The notes: generated by a model from the letters alone, not told the origin. 14,973 bases of DNA from Acidobacteriaceae bacterium (GCA_030044455.1 JASHVU010000470.1:1-14973), one strand, 5' to 3'; shown: positions 1 through 11,221, counted from the first letter of the stretch. Made by a program: numbers and translations.

Positions 1-108
1 CAGCGCCAGGCCCGCGAGGGCGAGCGGCGCCAGCAATAGAAGCAGGAGCGTAAGTCCGTAATATATGTCGGAGTTTTCTGCGCCCGGAATGGGAGCGGTC
101 GGAATCAT
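1..108 (-). CDS. Partial membrane protein, N-terminal 36 residues only
   Basis: The reading frame is open from an ATG at 108-106 to the left edge, giving 36 residues. It begins with a polar stretch (MIPTAPIPGAENSDIYYG) followed by a leucine/alanine-rich hydrophobic run that would form a first membrane helix. The start codon overlaps the TGA stop of the upstream minus-strand gene (105-287), so the two are probably translationally coupled and form one operon running off the window. The family cannot be recognised from so few residues. The overlap and the plausible helix are seen directly; that it is a real gene is inferred from them. Confidence 0.55.
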   Translation of the reverse strand, partial: MIPTAPIPGAENSDIYYGLTLLLLLLAPLALAGLAL

Positions 109-287
109 GATCGGCTCTCCCCCCTGGGCGGCATGTGGCCGCGAACGGCGACTACCAGGCCGAGGATTTCAACGGCGAGGCCGCAGAGAACAAAGGCAGC
201 ACGCGGAGTTGGAGCCGGGAAAAGCACGAGCGCGGCGACGGTGAGAAAGAAACCGGCTGGCATCACCAGCAATCCGGCGTATTTCAT
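105..287 (-). CDS. Small two-helix membrane protein, hypothetical
   Basis: A 60-residue protein with two predicted membrane helices, roughly residues 5-24 (GLLVMPAGFFLTVAALVLFP) and 31-50, and a short basic tail ending RGESRS. The ATG is preceded by a purine-rich site that reads GAAAGGAAAGG on the coding strand (291-301), a good ribosome binding site at short spacing. The stop codon overlaps the ATG of the next minus-strand gene, which supports real translation. No family is recognised. The C-terminal half carries a glycine/valine-rich helix and nothing resembling a catalytic motif. The 217 bases upstream separate it from a divergent gene at 505 and should hold its promoter, but no clear -35/-10 pair was seen there. 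Confidence 0.6.
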   Translation of the reverse strand: MKYAGLLVMPAGFFLTVAALVLFPAPTPRAAFVLCGLAVEILGLVVAVRGHMPPRGESRS

Positions 288-504
288 TTGCCTTTCCTTT
301 CAGCTCTACTTCGATGTACGACCGCGCCCCGGACCAGATTCGCCTCCCGGGGTCCGCCATGCGAAGTGTTTTGTTGCTGAGAATTACTGAACTTAAAGTC
401 TCCATGAATTCTAAAGCATCTGAATGTGGCCGGGCAGGGTCGCCGTCCCGAGGCCCTCGCGGCCCCTTTACAGTTTCCTTTCGCGCCGCAATCAATAATG
501 GCGT

Positions 505-885
505 GTGAGCAAACGATCTAAACCTAGAGCCAATCTCCTTCCTCTGTTCATGGCCATGATCGCGATCGCTGCCGGGGTGGTGCTGTTGGTGGGGGACGCG
601 GCGCCGCAACTCTTCCCCACGCGCAGCCACGATGATCTTGCCGCGTTCTCGTTGGCCACGATCGCTGTCGCATTCCTCGCGTTCCGTCTCTTCCAAGGTG
701 CCACGCCGGTTGATTGGGTCAAAGCTGTCATATTGGCCGCCGCTTTTCTGTTCTGGGCAGCCAATCAGTATTGGCCACGCGCGCCGCAGGCAACTTTGTT
801 CAACGACATCGCCATCGGGCTTTTTGTGCTCGACGTGTTTTTTGTGATCGCGGGATGGCCGGCGAATGGGCAGGTCAGCAACTAA
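505..885 (+). CDS. Four-helix membrane protein, hypothetical
   Basis: A 126-residue protein with a short basic N-terminus (SKRSKPR) and four hydrophobic segments, approximately residues 11-30, 45-63, 69-89 and 98-119. The start used here is GTG at 505; no convincing ribosome binding site precedes it. The in-frame ATG at 550 (residue 16) is an alternative, but it would cut into the first helix, so GTG is preferred. No family or catalytic motif is recognised; the protein is small, very hydrophobic and probably lies in the inner membrane. It converges with the minus-strand gene ending at 969, with 83 bases between them in which no strong terminator hairpin was seen. Confidence 0.55.
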   Translation: MSKRSKPRANLLPLFMAMIAIAAGVVLLVGDAAPQLFPTRSHDDLAAFSLATIAVAFLAFRLFQGATPVDWVKAVILAAAFLFWAANQYWPRAPQATLFNDIAIGLFVLDVFFVIAGWPANGQVSN

Positions 886-968
886 CTGGGGTAGACAGCG
901 GGCAAGGCAAAGAGGTCCGAAAGTCGTCCAATGCAGCGGAGCTTGGCCAAATCAAGGCGAGCGCGGAG

Positions 969-1334
969 TTAATGGCTGCCGGTATCTTTGGTTGCTTCAA
1001 ATGTGCCGGCGCGCTGGCCGCCGAAATCGTAGGTCCCATCGATCTTCGTGCCATCGGAGTTCAACCTGCCGTGGTAGAAAGTCAGGCGGTCCAGCGTCTT
1101 CAGTTGGAGCTCCACGTCGCGCCCGTTAATCGTACCCGTCACGTCCGCTTCGCCGCTCGGGCCTGAGAAATCGCCGGTGAGCTTTTGCCCGTCCTGTTTC
1201 AGCTCCAGGGTCGCAGTACCACCCTGGCCCTGGTAGTCCAGCTTCACGGTCCAATTGCCGGCAAGGGCGCCGGCAGCGTACGCGGCCATGGGAAATGAGA
1301 GGAGGAGGAGTGTGAAACGCAATCTCATTCGCAT
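969..1334 (-). CDS. Small secreted beta-rich protein, lipocalin-like fold suspected
   Basis: The frame is open from 1373, but the likely start is the ATG at 1334 or 1328, because from there the protein opens with a classical signal peptide: basic MRMRLR, hydrophobic FTLLLLSFPMAAYA, then a small-residue cleavage region near AAG. The mature part, about 100 residues, alternates GNWTVKLDYQ, TATLELKQDGQKLTGDF, ADVTGTINGRDVELQL and KIDGTYDFGG. This is a pattern of short amphipathic beta strands joined by G/D turns. Similar small 'GxW...L.L.Q.G..LTG..SG' proteins are, from memory, common in Acidobacteriota and are usually annotated hypothetical. No catalytic residue is apparent; binding a small ligand in the periplasm is only a guess. 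No strong ribosome binding site decides between the possible starts. Confidence 0.7.
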   Translation of the reverse strand: MRMRLRFTLLLLSFPMAAYAAGALAGNWTVKLDYQGQGGTATLELKQDGQKLTGDFSGPSGEADVTGTINGRDVELQLKTLDRLTFYHGRLNSDGTKIDGTYDFGGQRAGTFEATKDTGSH

Positions 1335-1471
1335 GGCGAGATAGTAGCATCCCGGCGCTCCGATCTCGTTCAAAAAAATCGAAAAACGGTGGTTGCGAAG
1401 GCGCTGGTGTGCCGTTGGAGTGCGGCCAAAGGCGACGATTGGGCAAGGCGGTTAATCGCCGGATAGATCAC

Positions 1472-1879
1472 TCACCTGACCAGAACGAATCTGACAATCG
1501 CCATCGCCAAGGCGAAGATGAACCCGATCCAGAAGGTTTCGATCTGAGTTGGCTTGCGGCCAAGTTTCTGCTCAAAGCGCCCCGTTGCAAACATGATAAG
1601 TCCCGTAACAAGAGGACTGATAAGCAGGCTGATGCCGTGGAATCGCGATGGATGGACAAGCGGATGAGGGAAGATGCGCACACTCACAAGCCCTGCCGAG
1701 GCCCCGAAAGCCGCGAAGAGAAAACCGGTGAAGAAGCGGTCCTCACGGGGCGGGGTTGGGATTGCATTGCGTCCGGCTCGGACGAGAAGCGAGGCTAGAA
1801 ACTCCAGGCAAACCTGAAAGAGTACTTCGCTGAGGATGTCGAAGATCGTTGCAAGCAATGCAAGGAAAAAGTCTTCCAT
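1472..1879 (-). CDS. Four-helix membrane protein, hypothetical
   Basis: A 135-residue protein starting at the ATG 1879-1877 with MEDFFLALLATIFDILSEVL. Hydrophobic segments lie near residues 4-33, 49-70, 81-100 and 113-134, with a basic/proline loop (RAGRNAIPTPPREDR) after the first and a polar loop (GRFEQKLGRKPTQIE) before the last. The protein ends almost inside the last helix (RFVLVR). No enzyme or transporter family is recognised. The ribosome binding site is weak. Its start faces away from the act operon, so the 1880-2317 gap is a divergent promoter region. The real-gene call rests on length, membrane pattern and fit between its neighbours; the function is unknown. Confidence 0.6.
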   Translation of the reverse strand: MEDFFLALLATIFDILSEVLFQVCLEFLASLLVRAGRNAIPTPPREDRFFTGFLFAAFGASAGLVSVRIFPHPLVHPSRFHGISLLISPLVTGLIMFATGRFEQKLGRKPTQIETFWIGFIFALAMAIVRFVLVR

Positions 1880-2157
1880 AATGGTGTTTGGCTAAGTTGC
1901 GCCAGTATAGAGGGTAGGCGAGTCAGCAAGTGGGCAAAGCAACGAGGCAGCGATCGTATTCAGGAGGTCGCGATGTGAGCGCGTCTGGCGCGTGCTGGAT
2001 TCGGCGTGATAATTTGGATAAGAAATCCCAGTCTCTGGTACGCGAGCAGCCAGGGTCATAATGTGGTTTACCCAAAATTCGGTGTTATCACAATGTGTTT
2101 TCTTTTCTGAGGCTTACAGAGCCGAAATCCACAAGATTTTTTTAAGGTTTTTGCGAG

Positions 2158-2173
2158 CCCGCATGTTTGCGGG
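2158..2173. repeat. Hairpin in the act leader, 6-bp stem with 4-base loop
   Basis: CCCGCA at 2158-2163 pairs perfectly with TGCGGG at 2168-2173 around a TGTT loop. It overlaps the proposed -35 hexamer, so it could be an operator-like dyad or simple chance in a GC-rich stretch. There is no T tract after it, so it is not an intrinsic terminator. Confidence 0.4.
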
Positions 2174-2194
2174 GGCACTTGCGGCTGTTATATT
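2167..2194 (+). promoter_or_regulatory. Candidate sigma-70-type promoter for the act operon
   Basis: TTGCGG at 2167-2172 and TATATT at 2189-2194 are separated by 16 bases, a near-consensus spacing. Transcription would begin near 2201 and leave an untranslated leader of roughly 115 bases before the actA ATG. It is the best pair seen in the gap, but it was found by eye only. A weaker alternative lies near 2229-2254 (TTGCTC with TACATA at short spacing). Confidence 0.35.
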
Positions 2195-2317
2195 GGACTT
2201 TCGGGCTTCTCCGCCTTCCTGTTTTAGTTTGCTCAAGATCGGTATTTGTACATAACCTGTGTGATCGCCAGCACAAGCGGTCGCATCCAGACACGAAAAC
2301 CAAGCAGGGTACAATCA

Positions 2318-3177
2318 ATGCCGCAAATCTTCGACCGCAGCTCCAACGCCTTGGCACGCATGAGCCTGGTGTTGACGGGGCTGATCGTGATCGCGTTGGG
2401 AGTCACGCTCGATCAACTTCAACGCTCCCCCTGGGTAACGCGGCAGGGCCAACGGCCCGACCAGCCGGTTCCGTTCAGCCATAAGCACCACGTGCAGGGC
2501 CTCGGCCTGCAGTGCCAGTACTGTCACACCTCGGTTGAGAAGTCCAGTTACGCCGGCATTCCCCCGACGCGCACCTGCATGAACTGTCACGCGCAGATAT
2601 GGACCAATGCGCAATTGCTCGAGCCGGTGCGCAACAGCTGGTACACGGGCCAGTCAATTCCGTGGATCAAGGTGCATGACCTGCCCGATTTTGTCTACTT
2701 CAACCACGAAATCCATGTGAATAAGGGCATCGGCTGCGAAACCTGCCACGGCAAAGTGGACGAGATGCCGCTGATGTATGCGCAGAACACGCTGCAAATG
2801 GAGTGGTGCCTGAACTGCCATCGCAATCCAGCCAAGAATCTGCGGCCCACCAGCGAAATTTACAACATGGATTGGGATCAACCTGGCGTAGACAAGCCGG
2901 TATGGTGCGCAGCGGTTCCCAATGTTGACGGTGTACCCACGGCCGAGAGCGTGAGTTGCACGCGCACCGATCCGAGCGGTAATCCGGCGGCACAGGCATC
3001 GCTCAAACCCGAAGCGCTGTTCAGGCCGGTTTCGCTTACCACCGGCGACGCGGCTCAAGCGGCTCCGCAGATTCCATATGAGAAGTTCACCAGCCAGGAT
3101 GAACTCGGACACTACCTGTTGAAGCACTACAACATTCGCACCCCGAAGGACCTGATGAGCTGCGAGGTGTGCCACCG

Positions 3178-3181
<4 letters not shown>
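2318..3181 (+). CDS. actA: Alternative complex III subunit ActA, pentaheme cytochrome c
   Basis: This protein carries electrons on the periplasmic side of alternative complex III (quinol:electron acceptor oxidoreductase). The 287-residue product begins at ATG 2318, behind a weak AGGGT site; an upstream extension to 2246 has no signal-like sequence and is not preferred. One membrane anchor spans about residues 15-31 (MSLVLTGLIVIALG). Five CXXCH heme-c motifs follow: CQYCH 66-70, CMNCH 87-91, CETCH 140-144, CLNCH 164-168 and CEVCH 282-286. The last lies two residues from the C-terminus. Extra histidines (FSHKHH 53-58, FNHEIH 128-133) are plausible distal heme ligands. Five hemes plus one anchor match the known ActA family. 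A low-complexity, heme-free segment (about 200-255) separates motifs four and five. The stop overlaps the actB ATG (ATGA), implying translational coupling. Confidence 0.95.
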
Positions 3182-6327
<3,146 letters not shown>

Positions 6328-6334
6328 GCTCAAG

Positions 6335-7753
<1,419 letters not shown>

Positions 7754-7754
7754 G

Positions 7755-8297
7755 ATGCCTGCGCGCGAAGGAACTTACGGATTATTGGCTGAATTTGAAA
7801 CGCCGGGCGACCTGGTACGCGCGGCGCGCAAGGCGCACGACGACGGTTGGCGGCGGCTCGAGTGCTACACGCCCTATCCAGTTGAGGAAGCGGCCGAAGC
7901 GATCGGCTTCCATCGCAACAAGGTGCCTCTCATTACGCTTATCGGCGGCTTGTTGGGCGGTGCGGCCATGTTTGCCATGGAGACCTGGATTTCCGTGCTG
8001 GCCTATCCGACCAATTTCGCAGGCCGCCCCACTTACTCCTGGCCGGCATTTATCGTTCCCGCATATGAGTGGACGATTCTTTGGGCGGGATTATCGGCAG
8101 GTTTTGGCATGCTGGCGCTGAACGGGCTTCCGGCGCTTTATCATCCCCTGTTCAACGCACCCAACTTTCGCGATGGCGCGACGACCGACAAGTTCTTTCT
8201 GTGCCTTGAGGCGCTCGATCCTAAGTTCGAACTGGCGGAAAGCAAGGAGTATCTCGAGACTATGGGGCCGGTATCGGTAGTGGAGGTGGAGTACTGA
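7755..8297 (+). CDS. actD: Alternative complex III subunit ActD, DUF3341 membrane protein
   Basis: A 180-residue protein of the DUF3341 family, a structural subunit of alternative complex III with two membrane helices. The N-terminal soluble part (EGTYGLLAEFETPGDLVRAA...YTPYPVEEAAEAIGF) is the usual ferredoxin-like ActD domain. Helices lie near residues 57-80 (LITLIGGLLGGAAMFAMETW) and 97-121 (the YEWTILWAGLSAGFGMLALN region). The tail (DKFFLCLEALDPKFE...GPVSVVEVEY) resembles the C-terminus of other members. ATG 7755 is chosen because it follows the actC stop by one base; an in-frame GTG at 7746 lies inside actC. The ribosome binding site is weak, so coupling to actC is likely. The stop overlaps the actE start by one base. 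Confidence 0.93.
   Translation: MPAREGTYGLLAEFETPGDLVRAARKAHDDGWRRLECYTPYPVEEAAEAIGFHRNKVPLITLIGGLLGGAAMFAMETWISVLAYPTNFAGRPTYSWPAFIVPAYEWTILWAGLSAGFGMLALNGLPALYHPLFNAPNFRDGATTDKFFLCLEALDPKFELAESKEYLETMGPVSVVEVEY
8282..8291 (+). promoter_or_regulatory. Strong ribosome binding site deciding the actE start
   Basis: The end of actD contains GGAGGTGGAG, whose last GGAG sits five bases before ATG 8297. This, plus the TGATG stop/start overlap, argues that translation begins before the heptamer repeat and reads through it, rather than at the downstream TTG at 8375. Confidence 0.65.
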
Positions 8298-9184
8298 TGA
8301 ACAGTGGTCAGTGGTCAGTGATCAGTGGTCAGTTCTCGACGCTCCTCCGTGCGCGGGCGCCCCAGGTCTCGATTTTGAAACCGGGGAAAGCACAGTCCTT
8401 CGTAGGTCGTGTCCTTCTCGCCTCGAGTTTCGGTGCAGTTCTCCTCCTCGCAGGTTGCCGGCAGGACATGCACAACGAACCTAAGATGATTCCGCAGCGC
8501 GGCTCGGATTTCTTCGCCGACCATCGCAGCGCTCGCCCACAGGTTGAGGACACAGTGGCCCGCGGACAGTTGCACGAAGACAGCTACTTTTACACCGGCG
8601 TGGTGCCAGGCGCGAACGGTTACAAGGAAGAGCTGAACGCGATGCCCTCCGAAATTCCGGTAACGATGCAAGTGCTGAAGCGCGGGCAGGAGCGGTTCAA
8701 TATTTACTGCACGCCATGCCACTCGCGCGTGGGCAACGGGCTGGGCGAGATTGTCGATCGCGGTTACAAGCCGGCCGGTAACCTGATGGATCAGGTGCGT
8801 CTATCGCAGCCCATCTCGCACTACTTCTACGTGATGACCCACGGCTATGGCGCCATGCCCGACTACTCCGCACAGCTTGCGCCTGCCGACCGCTGGGCGG
8901 TTGCCGCCTATATCCGGGCACTGCAACTCAGCCAGGCCAAGGGCACAACCGCAGACGTCCCTGCAGGGGTACAGATTCGCAGCCTGAAAAGCCTGGCGGC
9001 AGAAGAAGGGCATCCGGAGTACGCGCAGCCGTGGACGCTGCCGGCGACAGCCGTCGAGGGCTTGAATCCGGTCAGCGGAGAAGGAAAGCCGGCCCTGGCA
9101 CCGGCAAATGGGCCGAACCCGGTCATCAAGATTCCAATAACGAAACCGGCGCCCGCGGGCCAGCAGCCCGCAGTTCAAAAGTAG
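8297..9184 (+). CDS. actE: Alternative complex III subunit ActE, monoheme cytochrome c lipoprotein
   Basis: ActE is the small periplasmic cytochrome of alternative complex III, anchored by lipid and able to hand electrons to the oxidase. The product has 295 residues. A hydrophobic signal (VLLASSFGAVLL) leads to the lipobox LLAGC with C54. The heme motif is CTPCH 138-142, with M187 (YGAMPDYS) the probable axial ligand, followed by the usual closing helix (DRWAVAAYIRALQ). Oddly, residues 1-36 are unlike an ordinary signal peptide n-region: residues 2-13 are the translation of a heptamer tandem repeat (8302-8336), and residues 22-30 come from an imperfect palindrome (8360-8386). The strong ribosome site supports this long start; TTG 8375 (residue 27) would give a conventional short signal. 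The C-terminus is a Pro/Ala-rich tail of about 80 residues. Confidence 0.92.
   Translation: MNSGQWSVISGQFSTLLRARAPQVSILKPGKAQSFVGRVLLASSFGAVLLLAGCRQDMHNEPKMIPQRGSDFFADHRSARPQVEDTVARGQLHEDSYFYTGVVPGANGYKEELNAMPSEIPVTMQVLKRGQERFNIYCTPCHSRVGNGLGEIVDRGYKPAGNLMDQVRLSQPISHYFYVMTHGYGAMPDYSAQLAPADRWAVAAYIRALQLSQAKGTTADVPAGVQIRSLKSLAAEEGHPEYAQPWTLPATAVEGLNPVSGEGKPALAPANGPNPVIKIPITKPAPAGQQPAVQK
8302..8336 (+). repeat. Heptamer tandem repeat, five units, inside actE
   Basis: Five consecutive 7-base units: CAGTGGT, CAGTGGT, CAGTGAT, CAGTGGT, CAGTTCT. Four are identical or one base apart and the last is degenerate. Because 7 is not a multiple of 3, the peptide repeats only every three units, giving SGQWSVISGQF. 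The array begins five bases after the actD stop codon, so it sits at a gene junction. Heptamer arrays of this kind (short tandemly repeated repetitive sequences) are known as multi-copy elements in cyanobacteria and, from memory, in Acidobacteriota. Confidence 0.85.
8360..8386. repeat. Imperfect palindrome inside the 5' end of actE
   Basis: The arm CCCCAGGTCTC (8360-8370) can pair with GAAACCGGGG (8377-8386) with one bulged A and one mismatch, around an AT-rich loop. It follows the heptamer array by 24 bases and encodes part of the extended ActE N-terminus. It resembles palindromes that recur between genes in Acidobacteriota (recalled, not checked). A dispersed-repeat origin is an inference. 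Confidence 0.5.
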
Positions 9185-9195
9185 GACGACAGGAA

Positions 9196-10512
9196 ATGGC
9201 TCACGATTCTCACTCAGTTTCGCACGCAAAGACGCTCCCGGCAGACCTGAGCGCACCCGCGTTTGTCGACGGCTGGAAGTCACGCGCGCTCATTGTCGGG
9301 GCGGTCTTCTCGGTAGTTGCCGTGATTCTCGCGTACTTGGGGCAGTCACAGGACCCTGAACATCTGGGCTGGGACCATTTGCTGCGCGCTTGGACGATGG
9401 GCACGATGATCACCTGGGGATTTGCCGTGGGCGGGCTCACCCTGCTCATGGTGCAGTACTGCTCTGGAGGCAAGTGGGGCCTGCTCTTGCGCCGTCCACT
9501 TGAAGCCATGAGCCGTACGCTGCCGCTGGTCTTCGTCTACTGGGTGGTCACAGCCATTTTTGACAAGCACCTTTATCTGTGGGCGGTATACACCACAAAG
9601 GATGCCACCGAGGCCGCACTCAATTCCGGGCTGATCACAGAAATCCAGGCCCACTGCCTCAACTTCAAACGGCCCATGCTGAATCCGTTCACATACTGGT
9701 GGGTGAGCGTGCTCTGCTTTGCCATCTGGGGATGGTACGCGTGGCGGCTGAACACGCTGGCTTTGAAACGCGACGCGCAGGGCCCTGAAACCACGCCGTA
9801 CTGGATCAAGAAGCTCGAGAATATCAGCGGCCTCGGCATCGTGATCTATTCCGTCATCATGACCGCAGCGGCAATCTACTGGGTGATGTCAATGGACGTG
9901 ACCTGGTTCTCGACCGTCTACGGATTACTGTTCCTGGTGGAACAGGGTTTCCAGGTTCTGGCTCTGGGCATCATCGTCGCGCTCTCGCTTTCGAAGGCTG
10001 AGCCATACAAAACCATTCTTCGGCAAACCGAGCAGCACGACCTTGGCAAGCTCACGTTCGCATTCGTGATGCTCAATATTTATCTGGCCTTCGGCCAGTT
10101 CCTCATCATCTGGTCGGGAAACCTTCCCAACGAGATCAACTGGTACCTCGACCGCATCCGCGGCGGCTGGGGCGTCATCATTACCCTCGACTTCATCTTC
10201 CACTGGCTCGTTCCCTTCACACTGCTGCTGTCTCGAGATCTGAAGAGGAACAAGAAGCGTCTCATACTGGCCTGCAAAATCATGATCTTTGCCGTAGCTA
10301 TCAATCAATTCTGGTTGATCGAGCCGAATTTCAGAGACGCTGCCCGCAAACTGCATTTCAGCTGGGGAATTCTCGAATATGTCGCGGTGCCGGTGGCCAT
10401 GACCGCATTCTGGGTGGCCAATTTCTGCATGGAACTGAAGAGAAGGCCGTTGGTGCAGGTGAACGATCCACATCTGGCCGAAATCCTGGAGCCCGAACAT
10501 GCCAACGCATAA
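9196..10512 (+). CDS. actF: Alternative complex III subunit ActF, NrfD-like membrane protein
   Basis: The second large NrfD-like subunit, 438 residues, paralogous to ActC and forming the other half of the membrane core. The ATG at 9196 lies 11 bases after the actE stop and directly behind AGGA; the frame is open further upstream into actE, but that part is the actE gene read in another frame. About ten hydrophobic segments are visible, starting with ALIVGAVFSVVAVILAYL. Family-typical stretches include WTMGTMITWGFAVGGLTLLM, SMDVTWFSTVYGLLFL and FGQFLIIWSGNLPNEINWY followed by GGWGVI. Conserved W, N and E residues in the last stretch are typical of ActF. It lacks the ActC motif GHAGTLISAILLL, fitting a structural or proton-path role rather than the main quinol site. 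Its last 14 bases overlap the next gene. Confidence 0.94.
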   Translation: MAHDSHSVSHAKTLPADLSAPAFVDGWKSRALIVGAVFSVVAVILAYLGQSQDPEHLGWDHLLRAWTMGTMITWGFAVGGLTLLMVQYCSGGKWGLLLRRPLEAMSRTLPLVFVYWVVTAIFDKHLYLWAVYTTKDATEAALNSGLITEIQAHCLNFKRPMLNPFTYWWVSVLCFAIWGWYAWRLNTLALKRDAQGPETTPYWIKKLENISGLGIVIYSVIMTAAAIYWVMSMDVTWFSTVYGLLFLVEQGFQVLALGIIVALSLSKAEPYKTILRQTEQHDLGKLTFAFVMLNIYLAFGQFLIIWSGNLPNEINWYLDRIRGGWGVIITLDFIFHWLVPFTLLLSRDLKRNKKRLILACKIMIFAVAINQFWLIEPNFRDAARKLHFSWGILEYVAVPVAMTAFWVANFCMELKRRPLVQVNDPHLAEILEPEHANA

Positions 10513-11119
10513 CGACAATCCGCACGCGCACAGCGGGCCGCACGAACCCCACAAGCCGGAGACGATCGATACATCGCTCGGCTATGAAGGCACTGACGTC
10601 AAGGTAAACGGGATTTTCGTCTTCCTGGTGTCGCTGGGCATCCTTGTCGCGGTCGTCGGCTTTGTCTGCTACGGCATCGGCAAGGTGTTCAACGCGCACT
10701 TGAACAAGGAAGATGGACCTAACTCCAAGTGGACCAAAACGGTGGAAATGCGCGACCTGGGCAACATGCCATCGGCTCCCGAAATGCAGAACAAGGTGGC
10801 TGAGATTACCAAGGGCTTCCCTCAGCCTCGCCTTCAAATTGACGACGGAAACGTGGATATTGCCGATCTGCACGCGCGCGAAGACCTCCTGCTCGACAAC
10901 TACACATGGATCGACGAGTCGAAGGGGACGGTAAGAATCCCGATCGAGAAGGCCATGCAGATCATCGCGCAAAAGGGATTGCCGGTGGCGCCTGCGGCGG
11001 AGACGCCGCAGTTGATGACCGGCGACTCGAAGCCGGTGGTCACCATGCCGCTAACCGATGGATTTGCCCGCACCAGCTACGAGCAGGATCTTGCCGCTGA
11101 GAAGCAGGGGAGGCAGTAG
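10499..11119 (+). CDS. Single-helix membrane protein linked to the act operon, uncharacterised
   Basis: A 206-residue protein starting at ATG 10499, with GGAG seven bases upstream (10488-10491) and a 14-base overlap with actF. Residues 1-36 are His/Pro-rich (HNDNPHAHSGPHEPHKPE), then one membrane helix at about 38-63 (NGIFVFLVSLGILVAVVG). The soluble part contains PRLQIDD (110-116), DLHAREDLLLDNYTWIDESKG (123-143) and VRIPIEKAMQIIAQKGLP (145-162). I recall the last stretch, W-[IV]-D followed by VRIPI..AM..IA..GLP, in many Acidobacteriota proteins beside act or cox genes, but no function has been assigned. The topology suggests a periplasmic domain. Possibilities are an extra complex III subunit comparable to the small one-helix ActG of Rhodothermus marinus, or a factor for assembly of the complex III-oxidase unit. 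No cysteines or heme motif are present in the soluble domain. The last two codons and the stop lie in a heptamer repeat. Confidence 0.85.
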   Translation: MPTHNDNPHAHSGPHEPHKPETIDTSLGYEGTDVKVNGIFVFLVSLGILVAVVGFVCYGIGKVFNAHLNKEDGPNSKWTKTVEMRDLGNMPSAPEMQNKVAEITKGFPQPRLQIDDGNVDIADLHAREDLLLDNYTWIDESKGTVRIPIEKAMQIIAQKGLPVAPAAETPQLMTGDSKPVVTMPLTDGFARTSYEQDLAAEKQGRQ

Positions 11120-11160
11120 GGAATAGGCAGTAAGGAATAGGCAGTAAGGAATAGGGAAGG
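11112..11160 (+). repeat. Heptamer tandem array at the end of the accessory gene
   Basis: Successive 7-base units read GGCAGTA, GGGAATA, GGCAGTA, AGGAATA, GGCAGTA, AGGAATA, GGGAAGG, so two heptamer types alternate in a 14-base period. The array starts inside the coding sequence and supplies its last two codons and the TAG stop (11117-11119). It is a different family from the array in actE but has the same unit length and the same location, a gene junction. Confidence 0.85.
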
Positions 11161-11184
11161 CCAGCATTCGAGGAGTCTTGAAAG

Positions 11185-11204
11185 GGCACGAGTTTACTCG
11201 TGCC
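11185..11204. repeat. Perfect palindrome upstream of sco, 9-bp stem
   Basis: GGCACGAGT (11185-11193) pairs perfectly with ACTCGTGCC (11196-11204) across a two-base TT spacer. No T tract follows, so an intrinsic terminator is unlikely. The element resembles small dispersed palindromes recalled from acidobacterial intergenic regions. Confidence 0.75.
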
Positions 11205-11221
11205 GCTGAGAATTATAAAAC

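Larger units (their letters stand above)
1880..2317. promoter_or_regulatory. Divergent intergenic region and leader of the act operon
   Basis: This is the only gap above 300 bases. It separates the minus-strand gene at 1472-1879 from actA. It is visibly more AT-rich than its flanks between about 2060 and 2260, including a T run at 2136-2143, a six-base-pair hairpin at 2158-2173 and the best plus-strand promoter candidate at 2167-2194. No convincing gene was found; the open frame at 2061-2255 lacks a ribosome binding site and resembles no protein. No clear binding-site dyad for a named regulator was identified. Confidence 0.6.

Noticed and set aside
169..696. A 175-codon minus-strand open frame spanning the 288-504 gap
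   Set aside because: It has a charged, low-complexity composition, crosses two better-supported genes on either strand, and has no ribosome site or recognisable domain.
2107..2150. Possible intrinsic terminator around the T run at 2136-2143
   Set aside because: The nearest inverted repeat (GGCT/AGCC, four base pairs) is too weak and lies well away from the T run.
2061..2255. A 64-codon plus-strand open frame in the leader before actA
   Set aside because: It has no ribosome binding site, covers the proposed promoter, and its composition resembles translated non-coding sequence.
8302..8336. Short direct repeats read as a CRISPR array
   Set aside because: The units are contiguous 7-mers with no spacers, and no cas genes are nearby.
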